Positions 53,336 to 64,000 of a stretch of DNA of 64,000 nucleotides are shown piece by piece. The translations under genes and the position numbers were made by a program. The notes under the pieces were generated by a model. It had not been told where the DNA came from. It was given only the letters and a program-made list of their open reading frames with translations, and did not search any database. Position 1 is the first letter of the stretch. Each line of letters opens with the position of its first letter. The stretch is from Cladobotryum mycophilum (taxonomy: Eukaryota; Ascomycota; Sordariomycetes; Hypocreales; Hypocreaceae). The stretch covers positions 4,774,001 to 4,838,000 of the forward strand of contig CM071591.1 in assembly GCA_036429605.1 (NCBI GenBank), written 5' to 3'.

Positions 53336-55146
53336 TCAAGGCGACCAGGACATTGGCACCGCATCTGTCCTACGACGCACCAGCATCTTATCATCCGGGT
53401 CAAAGAAGCCGAACTCGTGAATCAGCTTCTGGTGGAGGGGCTTGCCATCCACGAGGCCAAAGTCGTATTCGTTCAGGAGTTTGATCAACAGGACTTTGGC
53501 AGCCATGTCAGCGACGTGGCGGCCGGGGCACGCCCATCGCCCTGCGCCCCAGGCGAGGATGTCGTTGTCGAGAGCGCGGAACGGCTTGGCCCGGTGGTGC
53601 TCCAGCTTGTCGGGCGCGCAGAACCGGAGCCCGTGGAAGTTCTCGGGGTCCTCGTACAGGTCCGGGTTCATGGCGCGCATCGCCCACGACATTGTGACGA
53701 ACTGGTCCTTCTTGAGCTCGTAGCCACCTACGTTGACGTCTTGCTGTACCGCACGGCTGTAGACAATCAGCGTCCCGGGAGGGGCTTGGCGAGCCGTCTC
53801 CTTCATGGCTGATTCTAGTCGATCCATGGTCGCCATGGCCGCCGCGTCCCAGCGGCCACCGATGCTAGCGTGCGTTTCTCGAATCTCCTCGCGGATCGCC
53901 TCGAGGACGTCTGGGTGGGCAGCGAGGTTGGAGAGTGCACGGCACACAAAGTTGGCGATGCTAAAGATGGAGCCCGCAGCAACGGAACCGCACAGCGTCG
54001 TCAAGACTTCTGGATCTCGCTCCATGTCCGTCTTTCCGTCCTGGACCATCCAGGAGATGAGATCAGGGTGGGCAACAATCTTCTTGCCGACGGCGGCGGC
54101 GGCGTTTCTGACTTCCACCTGGCGCAGCACTTCGGGGACAACGTAGCCGCGCAGCTCGTTCCATCTGCGGTGCAGTCTCCATTTAGCAGGGACAAGCCAG
54201 ACTGCAATGGGCTGCAAAAAGGTAGGCACAAGGCGCATCATGAAAGCGACCATGAAGACTGTAAACGTAATTTTGTTAGTTCAACAGTAATTCTTTTTTC
54301 TTTTCTCTCTCTCTCTCTTTTTCTTCTCTTTTTTTTTGTCTTTGTGTAAGAGGAGGGGGAGGGGGTTCTTGGAAACATACTGTCCATGGTGAGCTCAACG
54401 CTCAGCTGCGAAAGTCTTGGATCCTTGGCCAACTCGGGGCCGAACAAGACAATGGCCATTCCCTCGCTCAAGCACTTAACGGTTATGGGGTTGAGCTTCG
54501 TAGCGACCCAGTCGCCGCCCTGGGGCATGTCGCGATCTAAACAGGCGCAGAATTTGGATGCGATAGGCTTCAGAAGGTCTGGGAGGGCTGGGCTGATACG
54601 GCTGAGAAGCATGCGGACGTGGTAGCTGGTCTTCTCTACGACTTGCATGCCCGTGAGGCGGCCGAGCAGCATGAAGGAGTGCGAGCGTCTGCTGTCGAGG
54701 ACGTCGGGTCCGAGGCGGTTGAGATCTGGAATCAGCTGGGGTGGGAGGACGATGAGGTCCTTGTCTCCTCTGGATAGCATGTAGGGACGGCCTTGAGCCT
54801 ATTCAGACATCAATGTTAGTATGACGCAAAGGGGGAGAAATGGTGTCTGGGCGCCTCCATGGCATACCTTCTTGTCTGCGGCATCGAGAATGTCCTTTGC
54901 CCAGATACTCCAACGAAATCTGGCAAACCATCTGGGCTCAAAGGAAAAGAGCCTGTTGGCGACGGTCGCCCCTTTGGACTTCTGCGTCAGGCCAAGAACA
55001 TATAGGGTGATGAATGTGATGGCCGCCGTGATGACGACCTTTGATAGCCTCCCACTGTCAAAGACTCCATGGTCAAGACCGGGAGGATTCAATGACGAGA
55101 CATTGGTATCGAGATGTTGCTGGTAGACAACCGAAGGAGCTGCCAT
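53336..55146 (-). CDS. Cytochrome P450 (P450-1 of the diterpene locus), atypical active-site motifs
   Basis: Membrane-anchored haem monooxygenase, 539 residues, expected to oxidise the diterpene made by the neighbouring synthase. Exons 55146..54868 (279 nt), 54798..54381 (418 nt) and 54258..53336 (923 nt); introns are 69 and 122 bp. The N-terminal helix VVITAAITFITLYVLGL at ~35-51 is the ER anchor. The second splice gives LTMD-IFMVAFMMRLVP. K helix is LESAMKETARQAPP (ExxR = ETAR). The haem loop WGAGRWACPGRHVA contains Cys476. Two features are unusual. The first loop residue is Trp instead of Phe. The I helix reads AAGSIFSIANF where fungal P450s of this type have a Thr-containing motif. The exon layout is the same as in the second P450 of the locus, so the two are paralogues. 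The CYP family is not assignable by eye; fungal diterpene oxidases are the expected relatives. Confidence 0.93.
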
Positions 55147-57539
55147 GGTGGGCTTGGTTGTTGCTATTGTTGTGGTGGTTGTTGGTCAATGTCCCAAGGA
55201 AGCATGCAGGTTTGCGGTGTGCTGTAACTTTGACGACTGCAACTTGGTTTTTTTAACATTACAGGACGGGAACAAGAGACAAAATGGTTGGCTCTAGTTG
55301 CAACTTTGTGCCTGCAAAATCTCTCTCTTTCGCTTTCTTTGTGGGGAGCGTTGCGTTTTTAGGGGTCAACTCCACGTGTCAGCCATGGCCGCAGTTCTTT
55401 GCTCCGTAACCTCGCGGATGCGACACCAGCAAAGGATCTGTGCACTTTATCTACATGTTCTACCAAAGCCCCATGGTATTGGACAATGCTTGACCCTGTG
55501 TGTGTGGTGTGTGGGGGTGAGAAAAAAGTAATATGGAAAAACTTCCCAAGGTCATGATCGAGGCATCTCTCTTCTTTCTTCCTTTCTTTTTTTGTCCCGG
55601 GTGCCTGAAGATGTGCCGAACCGATTCGGCATCATGTAAGGGGAGGGGTGTGTGGATGGGTGGATGTGTCAGTGGGTGTGTCATGTTGGTTGCGTCCCTG
55701 TCTTCAGTTTAGCGCCGTCGAACCAAGTTTGGCCTCTCGATGGACTGGGACGACTTGAGATAGACGCGAGGACTTAGTCAGGTAATATTGACCTCCCGTG
55801 ATCAGGTTAGCTTGGATAGGCTTTATGCCTCACATGGGATGGGGGTGGGAATGGTGCTTCTTCGGGCTAGCTAGTTAAGACGGGTTTCACTCGGTTAGCT
55901 CTTATGTTTTTCCCAGTGCCGGGTCCCACGAAGAGAGATCAACGTCGCCAGCGGCTAGACTAGCAGAGATGAGCACGCCTAGTCCAACCTTTGATCAATG
56001 GGTCTAGTGCCATGTGCGTGTGTGCGTGTGTATGTGTGCGGTGGGAGAGTTGGTTGGATGAGCGGACGGGCAGATATGGGTATTAGGTGGGTGGGTGATG
56101 GGCGATAAAGTGTGAGTGGATGGTGCGTGTGGAGATGATGTACGGGGTACTATATTCGAACCTCTCCCATCATGCAATGCAAGTCCTGGAATCTTATGAT
56201 GATACCTAGCAGAGTCGTAGGCTACGACTGCAGACCTGGAACCCATACATGTGCATCTCCCACCCACCCAAACCACTACAACTTGCGGAGGGTTGCACCG
56301 GGGGCTCCTTCTAGTGCTGACGGCCTTTTTTCTGCCCACGCCATTTTGACCGGTTCCGCCACTGACGATTCAATCAATTTTGCTCTTCCTCCAATCTCAG
56401 TCACAGATTTTCGAACCCTGGCATGCATTCTGCCACCATTACTTTTTTTTGTTCTGGCCTGCCCTATTAGGCCCCTGCAACTGCTTCTGGTGCGTCTGTC
56501 CGAAGCTTTATCGAAGCATGTTCCAAGGGCCCCCTTCCCCCTCCCCTACCCTACCCCTACTGTCCTATTATCCATGCTACCATGGGCAAGAATGCAACTG
56601 CAGATGAGTGACCCCCGTGTGTTGATCCCCTGTCTTACATGCGTCTGTGTGTTCTTCTCGTCTCTCATTCTCCTGTCAAAGGCATGTTCTCTCGCGACTA
56701 GCACGACTCGAATCTACCAAAGCCTCTCCCCCAGAGTAACTACATGACGCATTTTCACCCCCAGGTCTGTCTACCCACACCATCCATCTGCCCATGCACC
56801 CTTGCCCTGCCATGCCATGCCGTTCGACAAAGCAGGCAGTGGAGCGTTGCATCCAAACCCAATTATTGACCTGGGGGGCCCCACTGAAGGACAGAAGATC
56901 ACATCGGTCGCAGCGAAATACCCATGCACCTCTCTATTGGCCATTCTACTTGTATGTACCTACTATTGCCTTGCCTTTACCCTCCATGGTCCATGGCCCC
57001 GCCCCCTGCCACACTTTTTCCCTTTCGATGCAGACACATCGACATGGTTGGACTAGGTCTCGCCTCTGGTCTTAGACCTTTGGGGCACCTTTTTTTTCCT
57101 TGGCCCTTTTGGCTACCATTCTCTCATTTGCCTTGTTATTTTATTTTCCTGCAATCCTTCTGCTGGTGCGGCTTGCCAATATCCGAACCTGAACCAGGGG
57201 GGCTGATAATGGAGGGGGAGGGAACGCTTTCACCTACGTTCGTTACACCACCAAAAGGCGCGCGAACCGGGGTAATCCGGAGGACCTTGACACCATAACT
57301 TGTACTTGTTGTAAGACATTCTGGTCTCAATCCACTGACACATAAGGACCGCCTCTCCGCAGCTTCCTTGAACTTGGGAACTTCGGCGAACGTTGGATGC
57401 AATCTTTGTCCCCCCTGTCCTTCTCTGCTCGAGTGTTGATCCACCGAACAGCTTGCTTCTTTTGTCACTGTTGTTTTTTTCCCTTCTCGCTTGTCGCAAC
57501 TCCGAACAGTAGAAAGGAACAGAAAAGAAAAAAGCAAAG
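55147..57539. other. Divergent intergenic region between P450-1 and the rhodopsin-domain gene
   Basis: About 2.4 kb. Likely holds both promoters. Short GTGT-rich sequence near 56012-56040; otherwise unremarkable. The frames at 56172 and 56794 are pyrimidine-rich and lack domains. Confidence 0.55.
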
Positions 57540-59071
57540 ATGACGTTCTCATCGTTCCTTCAAGTCAGAGACGATGCGCCTGCAGCAGCACCGCAGCGCA
57601 TACCGGCCATTGTCACCACGGCGCTGGTCGTCGTTTCTGTCGTCTTCCCTGTCTTGTCCGCGGGCTCCATCTATCTCCGATACCTGGCTCGACGAAAATC
57701 TCGACAGCCGCTGCATGCCGACGATGCATGGATTGTCATTTCTTGGGTACGAAACTGGAAGCGAGAAGAGAGAAAAAAGAAGAGAAAAAAACTAATGGGG
57801 ACTTTATAGATTCTTACTCTAGGTCTCAGTATGTTAACCTGGATCTTTACCAGCAAGACGGGCACCAACTACTTCAAACCGGGTCTCGATCCCAAGTTGG
57901 GCACCAAGTACTCCATCCAGGTTCGTAACAGAAACAGCATCACGACAAACGTACTTTGTAAAAAACTAACACAAATTTGCAGCTCATTTGGCTCTCGTCC
58001 TGCCTTGTCCAATGGCCCCTGTTCACGGTCAAGATTTCCATCCTCCTCTTTTACAAGCGCATCTTCTCCACCCCGATTTTCCGTATTTGTGTTTGGATCG
58101 CCATCAGCGTCGTCACCGTCTGGGGTCTCATCTTCTTCTTTGTAAGATTTCTTCCGCAAAAAAACCTCCCCTTATTATCTCACCTTGCTGACATGGTTTG
58201 ATTCACAAAAATAGTTTGTCCTCATTCAGACCACTCCCATCTCCGGTGTCTGGTCCGGAGGCAAGCTGCTCTGGGACCCGACAGCCCTGGGCCTTGCGCA
58301 GGTCGGCAGCAGCATCGCCCTCGATTTCATTGTCCTGTGCTTCCCGTTGCCTGTCATCTCGCGTCTGCAGATGGGCTCTAAGCGAAAGATTTCCGTCGCA
58401 TTGATCTTCTGGCTTGGTATCTTGTAAGTAACCCCCCCCCCCCCCATGATTGTCCAACCCTCAGGGTTTTTTTCAATGCGCCCCCAAATTCGCTAATCAT
58501 TATGACAGCTGCTGTATTGCTGCTGCAGTACGACTTTGGCTCCTGGACTCTAGCATCCGAGGCGTCGTCAAGGCTCAAGACACAGTCTGTAAGTTTTCAC
58601 AAAGAACAATTACACTGCCTCAAACATGGATTCCGGGGAACAAGGAAACTAACCCCCCTACCAGTCAACGAGTCAAAGCAGTTCATTTTCATGATCCTCG
58701 AGCCCAACTGCTCCATCATCGCCGCCTGCTTGCCCTGCTACGGTCCCCTCATCGCTGGTGGCCGCGCAGCCGAATCCATCATCCGCAGTGTCCGATCCGT
58801 CTTCTCCCTTCGCAGCATTCGCTCCAACAACAGCGGCGGCAGCGGCAACGGCACCCGAAACACCACCAACCCCCAGCCCGACAAGGTTTCCATCACGGAC
58901 TCCCAGCTCGAGCTCGGCAACAACAAGTGGGCCTCCTGGAACGGCGAGCAGAACACCAAGTGCGTCGGCGGCAAGCTCAGCTACGATGAGGACGAGGCGC
59001 ATGTTCCGACCTTTGATCACAAGAAGGGCATTAGCGTTACGAACGGTGTGACAGTCACCACGTCCAACTAA
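57540..59071 (+). CDS. Seven-helix fungal rhodopsin-domain membrane protein
   Basis: Integral plasma-membrane protein of the fungal 'rhodopsin domain' family (Pth11-like in layout), role unknown. Six exons give 390 residues: 57540..57746, 57810..57920, 57983..58141, 58215..58423, 58509..58588 and 58665..59071. Each intron (61-85 bp) has GT donor and AG acceptor signals. Hydrophobic helices include IPAIVTTALVVVSVVFPVLS, ADDAWIVISWILTLGLSMLT, LIWLSSCLVQWPLFTVKISI, IFRICVWIAISVVTVWGLIF, IALDFIVLCFPLPVISRLQM, ISVALIFWLGIL-FCCIAAA and SIIAACLPCYGPLI. The family motifs HADDAW after helix 1, LLFYKRIF after helix 3 and LEPNCSIIAACLPC near the end are present. There is no N-terminal CFEM domain and no signal peptide. 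The cytoplasmic tail (~110 residues) is Ser/Asn/Gly-rich. It sits between the two P450s of the diterpene locus, on the opposite strand. Confidence 0.88.
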
Positions 59072-60629
59072 AGGAGGAATAGGGATAGGGGCGGTTGGCT
59101 AAAAAAGCGACCAATATTTGCTTTGCTACTATTAAGAAATCACATGAGAAACGCAGAGCGCGGGATGTGTACATAGGGGCGGATATTTTTGTTCGCGTTG
59201 TATTTTTATTTCTTTGGCACGTTGATACGTAGTTACGTTAGTCTAGGACGATTTGCTCAAACAGACCTTGTTCATAATTACTGATAAAACACACACTCAC
59301 ACTCTCTTTGCAAGTCTCGTCGACAAAACTTCTTCTCACATATTGAAACGCCATTGTTGATATTACTATGTTTTTCTTCTTCTTCGCCCATGTTATGCTA
59401 CGCATGCAGAGAATCTAGAGTTGTAGTTGCAAATGCAACCCCCAACCCAGCCCCCTCCAACTTAAAAAAAAACGGTTCTACTACAAACTGCAACCCTAGA
59501 AAAGTTGTTGCTGCAACAAAACCTACATACATACATACAAGTATGGTATGTACAAGTTACGCCCTTGTTGCAACTGAGACAATCTTAATACATGCGACTT
59601 ATAGATTGATGGATGATAAATCGAGAAGAAGAAGCCGCCTCTCTTTTATTACTATGGATGTTTAATACTTTATAGTTCTTCAGCGGGAGTACGACTCTGG
59701 TGCTGAACCTCTGACCGTGTAGGTACAATTGTAACCCTACTCAACTGAATTTGTCACGTCTCGAGAAGGTAAACTAGGTACAACCAACCAACCAACCTCT
59801 CTCTATCTCTCTTTCTCTCTTTTTTTATCTCTCTCTTTTTATCTCTCTCTTCTTAGCTCTCCCCCCTTGACATTTTCCCTTGTTTCAGCTTTCCAACAAG
59901 GGTAAAGAGGGAGAAAGAGGGAGGGGGAGAGAGAGAGACAGAGAGACAGACAGACAGGGAAATGTTGTGCGTAACATAGCCACGTGTCGACCAGGGGGGC
60001 CATAGAAAATTGATCCTTCGAATGCAAGTGAGACGCTATTTTGGCTGTAGGCTCGCTCGCATGGGCCATGGTCAGCTGTCTGGGGTACTCTACTCTACTC
60101 TGCTCTACTGCCTGCGAAAGCACAGCGAAGCAGTAGCACAGCAATAAAGCAGGCCCCCTGTTTAAAAAGAAAAAAAAAGATTTAAAAAAAAAGTAAGCAC
60201 TTACAAATTCAATAATCTTCTTCTCTTATGCTTTTTTTCGTTTCGTTTCGTTTCGTCCCATTCCGCTTCCCGTTGGCGTTTCCCGCTTGGGGAAACGTTT
60301 CTTGATTGGAATGGAAATGAGGAGGGAGGTGGCTGTGGCTTACAAGCCGTCCCTTTGAAGGGTGGGTAGGTGGGTAGTTGAGTGGTGAGTGAGTGAGTGG
60401 GCGAGAGAAAGAGAGTTTGTGTGAGTGGGCGTTGCGTGGTCAAGTTCATACTACTGCATACAGCCGTCTTCCGAGAAAAGGTATAGAAGACTTGTCAAAT
60501 TTGAACAGGGACTTGTCTTCTGGAAACTCTAAAAACAAAGAAGAAGAAAAATATTTACATTCCAAAGGCCGTAACTTCATAACCTCATAGGTAGGTAGAA
60601 CTAGGTAACTATATCCAAAAGAGTGCTCT
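59072..60629. other. Convergent 3' region without supported genes
   Basis: About 1.6 kb between convergent genes. Contains CATA repeats (59524-59539), CT-rich (59796-59857) and GAGA/GACA-rich (59905-59957) tracts and a TTTCG repeat (60236-60255). No gene seen. Confidence 0.55.
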
Positions 60630-62374
60630 CTAAAAGGGACACTTCTGTTGCTTCCGCCTTACAAGAATCTTTTGCCAGGGCCAGGTAAACAAAAACTCGT
60701 GAACCATCAAGTTGGACGGTCTCTCGGTCCCCGGCAAAAACTTAAACTCATACTCTGTAAACATCTTGACCGCGACCATCTTGATAACACAACTGGCAAA
60801 AAACCGACCAGGACATGCCGATTTACCGTAGCCAAAGTTGAGGGCTGTCCGCGTCGGTGATGAAAAGAGGAATTCCTTGGCCGCAAGCTTATCCATGTCT
60901 CCAGCTTGCTCCCGCTCCTCTCTGGCGTGGAAGCTGCGCAGGCCGTCAAATGCCTCGGGACGAGGATTGTGATCCGCATCATTTTCGATAGCGTGGATTG
61001 GTAAGCAGACGTAGGTTCCGGCAGGGACAAATGTGCCATCCTGGAACGTGTATGGCTCCCGGAACAACCTCTTCAACCCCAGGGTGGTCGGGGGTGACAT
61101 CCGCTGCGATTCACGCATCACACTGTCTAACTGGTGCAGCTCGTCATAGGATCCCGTGTTCCATCCGTTTCGCGAGACGGATGCAATCTCATCAAGGAGA
61201 CCCTCAAGCAGGGACGGACCGGCAGCAGTAACATCGTACAAGACGTTGACCATGCGCAGCAGCGTAGTGTGCACAGATGCCAGGGCGACCAGCACGAGCA
61301 CATGCGAGATCGTGTCGGAGCTGCGATCGCGGCCCTTGGCCATATGAGATAGCCAGCTCAAAACATTGGTATCGTCTGTATTGTCGTCCTTTGGTACCCA
61401 TGTCCCGGAATCGCTGTTTGCGATTTTCTCCTCGATGCGGGGACCCAGGAGGGTCTTTGCCATTTTGAGATATTTTTGACATGCCCAATAGGAAGGTAGC
61501 ACGGGATATACCAGCGGGTGCGTCCACTCGGGCAACGTGCGCAAAACAACGATTGTTCTAAAGACTGATCGGCATATTAGCTCAAGATCTATATGATCTT
61601 CCAAAAAGGTGGTTTTCGGGAGTGGCTCACGATTCTCGGTATAGTTGAAGGCAATATCCAACCATTCGGAGTTGTTGGATAATGCAGGACCGACGATGGC
61701 GTCGGCGGCCACCCTGGCAGAAATGCGACCCAAAACCTGATATGGTTGAAACTCGGTCCATTCCTCGGAATTTGGGAAGAATTGGGCAAACGAGTCCGCC
61801 GTGGCCTTCTCCATTCTGGGAAGCAGGAGCGGGAGCCGAGGGGTTAGCTTTCGCTGCACGATGGAGTGATGAAGCCTGTTCTCCAGGATCAGGTTCAGCC
61901 CAGTGTAACGGCCGAGGAGATCGTGCTCCAGCGCGGCCTGTGGGTTGGCGACTTTCTCGGGAAGGCTTGCGAGCTCCTCCAAGAGATTAAGGGGCAAGAC
62001 GACGATTCTTCCATTATTTCTTATCAGCTGGAAGCCAGATTCCTCGTACTGAGAGAATGTTAATTACCAAACTCGTCTTAGTGGGGAGAATGATTGTCAC
62101 TTACCTTCTTATAAGCCTTTTGTAAAACTTGTGTTCCTTGTCCAGCAAAAATGAGGTTGAGGACAAATTTGGGCGCCGTGGCGAGCCAACTGCCAACCGG
62201 GAAATGCTTTTGCGCCTGTATGAGACGTCTGGTGAAAAATGTGTCGACGGTGCAGTAGACAACAAAGAGGGCGGGTATGATCAAGTACAATGACCCCCAA
62301 ATGTCCTGAACAGAGATTGTTGAAGGACCGCGATGGTCCATTAACACATCGGACGCCAGGGAACTGTTGTCCAT
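60630..62374 (-). CDS. Cytochrome P450 (P450-2 of the diterpene locus)
   Basis: Membrane-anchored haem monooxygenase, 540 residues. Exons 62374..62105 (270 nt), 62048..61631 (418 nt) and 61564..60630 (935 nt). The second intron, 61630..61565, is 66 bp without an in-frame stop, so a naive translation reads through it. Splicing (GTGAGC donor, GCTAAT branch, ATCAG acceptor) gives YTEN-LFRTIVVLRTLPEW, as in related P450s. The N-terminal anchor is LYLIIPALFVVYCTVD (~29-44). The I helix VALASVHTTLLRMVN has the His-Thr-Thr pattern usual in fungal enzymes of this type. K helix is LDSVMRESQRMSPP (ExxR = ESQR). The haem loop is FGYGKSACPGRFFA with Cys480. Its architecture matches P450-1 exon for exon, so it is a paralogue with intact motifs. 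It is the likelier active oxidase of the pair; substrate and position of oxidation are unknown. Confidence 0.94.
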
Positions 62375-64000
62375 GATTGATGATCAGTGACGGTGGTGAA
62401 CCGATCAATCGTGCAATGCTGTGGGAATTCAATAAAGTAGAAAATTCGTAAAAGGCTCTTGATTCAAGATTCCACCTTGCGGCTTATCTAAAGGGTCATT
62501 TCACCCAAATTCTGACCAACAAAGTGTCCTATGTATCCTGGGTGCGCCACATGTTTGGGGATGAAGTATTTTACGCAGCACCAACTTGGTGCGAGTTTCA
62601 TGCCTTATCACATAGAAACAGGCAGGCCATGAGGGCACACACATGGATGTGTAGCGAGAGGACATGGGGATGTCAGCGTGCGATGTAACGCCAGCTCTCG
62701 CATCCCTGGACGCTTTAGAACGCGTATTGGCGCACCCCCTTCGGGCAAGGGTGTCGAAGAAGAAGAACAACATTAGACCGAAGCGCCGACGCATAACGGA
62801 GATGGCGAGCATTAAAGAAGCAGTTGGCAGGTTTAGGGTGCAGCCACAGTGATGATCATTGATCAACCCGCTGGGTAAACCAATGCCGCGCAGCCGTCAA
62901 ATGGAGAAATGTGCGAGTGTGCCTGTCAGATTAAAGACTGGATGCTTCCGCCAATAAAAGGATGGCGCAACGCCCACGACGCCACAACGTCAAAGAAGAC
63001 TCGTCGTCTAAGCAGTGTCTAGGGTTTGTTGGTTAGTCGAGCTGTCTTTGTCGAAGCGTTCACTGGCGTCCCCCAGAATCAGCAATCCGTCATCAGCCTC
63101 CACAGGGAGAGGCTTGAGCTAGAGCTTTTAGACATGATCTTCTAGATGACTTAGTGGCATGGCATTGGCGTTGATCTCACGGTCATCTCCTCCCCCATCG
63201 ACGACGACGACAAGTACCGTGCCCCGTCCTTGTGCTAGTCATGTCAGTCAAGCCAAGAGAAGCCAAGTCAAGCACTCCATACTCTGTAGAGTCAATGCAG
63301 ACCTTGTCGAATGCGGACCGTCGCAGCCAGAGGAAGCAAGGTAGAGCTTTACCCTAACCCTGCGCCCTGTTGTCCCCGTTTGCAGGAAGAAGAGAGAAGC
63401 ACAGTCCAGGCATTGATCATGCGGATCCCGTCCCGCGGGGAAGACCTTTGTCCACTTTTTACTTGTAGTACTTGCACCCTGCGGCGGCGCACCACCTCAC
63501 CTTGCACGGTCTGCCTGTCAGTCAGTCAGTCTGTCTGTCTGCATGAGCATGGGCCTGAACAGGAGCATGAGCAGGAGCATGGCTTGCATAGCTCGGGTTA
63601 CCTTGAACAAATGATGTTGGGTGCCCAACAGTGGATGAGCTGATTGATAAACCATCAAGGTCCGTGGACAAGGTAGGGCAAGACAAGCACAAGCACAAGC
63701 ATGCACAACAAGCACGCACAAGCTCCTCTAGGTGTTGGTGATTGTTGGGCGAAGAGAACATGGTCTGGTTCAAAGAGGAAGGTGAACCGAATCCCGCATT
63801 CCGGCCGAGTGGACGAGAGCGATTATCACGTGGCAAACATCTGCCTGTACGTACATACCTGTACTGTTCTGTATCTACCCGTGCCTTTGTAACTCTGCCT
63901 GTAAGAGTACTAGGAAGTGACGTACTGGTGCATGCCTCTGTTCTGTTTGTTGGGTGAGGCAGCGGGAAAGGTTGTGTGAATAGAGGTACTGCGCATGTAC
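62375..64000. other. Right-edge region without supported genes
   Basis: About 1.6 kb upstream of P450-2; should contain its promoter. The frames at 62501, 62664, 63311 and 63522 are short, overlap on both strands and lack motifs. CTGT/CAGT and GAGCAT short repeats occur at 63519-63582. Whether a cluster gene starts beyond 64000 cannot be seen. Confidence 0.5.

Noticed and set aside
57747..57830. Acceptor CTCTAG (57831 side) for the first intron of the rhodopsin-domain gene
   Set aside because: It leads to an immediate stop; the acceptor TATAG ending at 57809 keeps the frame and gives SWILTLGLSML, which fits the family.
1..64000. CRISPR arrays, prokaryotic operons, rRNA genes, or large transposons
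   Set aside because: No spaced direct repeats, no rRNA-like blocks and no transposase, integrase or reverse transcriptase motifs were found; the window is eukaryotic.

Overview
The window reads as nuclear DNA of a filamentous ascomycete (Pezizomycotina), most likely a sordariomycete. Protein-coding genes are split by short introns (about 54-255 bp) with GT..AG ends and CTAAC-like branch points. Genes lie on both strands, separated by long AT- or pyrimidine-rich spacers. Characteristic fungal families are present: an Ssk1-type response regulator, a GAF hybrid histidine kinase, a fungal NACHT-WD40 protein, a fungal rhodopsin-domain membrane protein and a bifunctional fungal diterpene synthase. 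The exact species cannot be told from the sequence.

Layout. 0-2.6 kb: the 5' part of a GMC oxidoreductase (minus) and a small LURP-one/tubby-like protein (plus). 4.3-8.9 kb: a NACHT-WD40 STAND protein with a TATA box, a 5'UTR intron and a perfect long inverted repeat just after its stop. 10.5-11.4 kb: a short-chain dehydrogenase. 13.2-16.7 kb: a class 3 diacylglycerol-lipase-like protein. 17.1 kb: an intron-containing tRNA-Leu(UAG). 18.7-27.8 kb: an accessory block holding a purine-nucleoside-phosphorylase-fold protein with a C-terminal membrane anchor, an F-box-like protein, a degenerate kinase-like protein and a large ankyrin protein. 27.9-36.9 kb: conserved genes (CCDC97-like, SSK1, mitochondrial ribosomal protein mS45/Bot1) and a Y_phosphatase3 protein whose frame is broken by a 14-bp tandem duplication. 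39.4-45.8 kb: a secreted GH13 alpha-amylase and a hybrid histidine kinase. 47.2-62.4 kb: a probable diterpenoid biosynthetic locus.

How they work together. The right-hand locus has a bifunctional copalyl diphosphate/kaurene-type synthase (DADD class II motif, variant DKFLE class I motif), two paralogous P450s with the same exon architecture, and a seven-helix rhodopsin-domain protein between them. The synthase would make a cyclic diterpene from GGPP and the P450s would oxidise it. No GGPP synthase is in the window, so it is either beyond the right edge or supplied from elsewhere. SSK1 and the hybrid kinase belong to the same general phosphorelay machinery (HOG-type signalling), although nothing shows that they act together. 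The NACHT, PNP, kinase-like, F-box and ankyrin genes resemble the non-self-recognition repertoire of fungi.

Data quality. Six genes (GMC, tubby-like, lipase, kinase-like, amylase, hybrid kinase) each contain one frame break that adding a single base to a G/C run repairs. In the five with a complete gene, the repaired total length becomes a whole number of codons. This pattern points to homopolymer under-calling in the assembly rather than to six pseudogenes.
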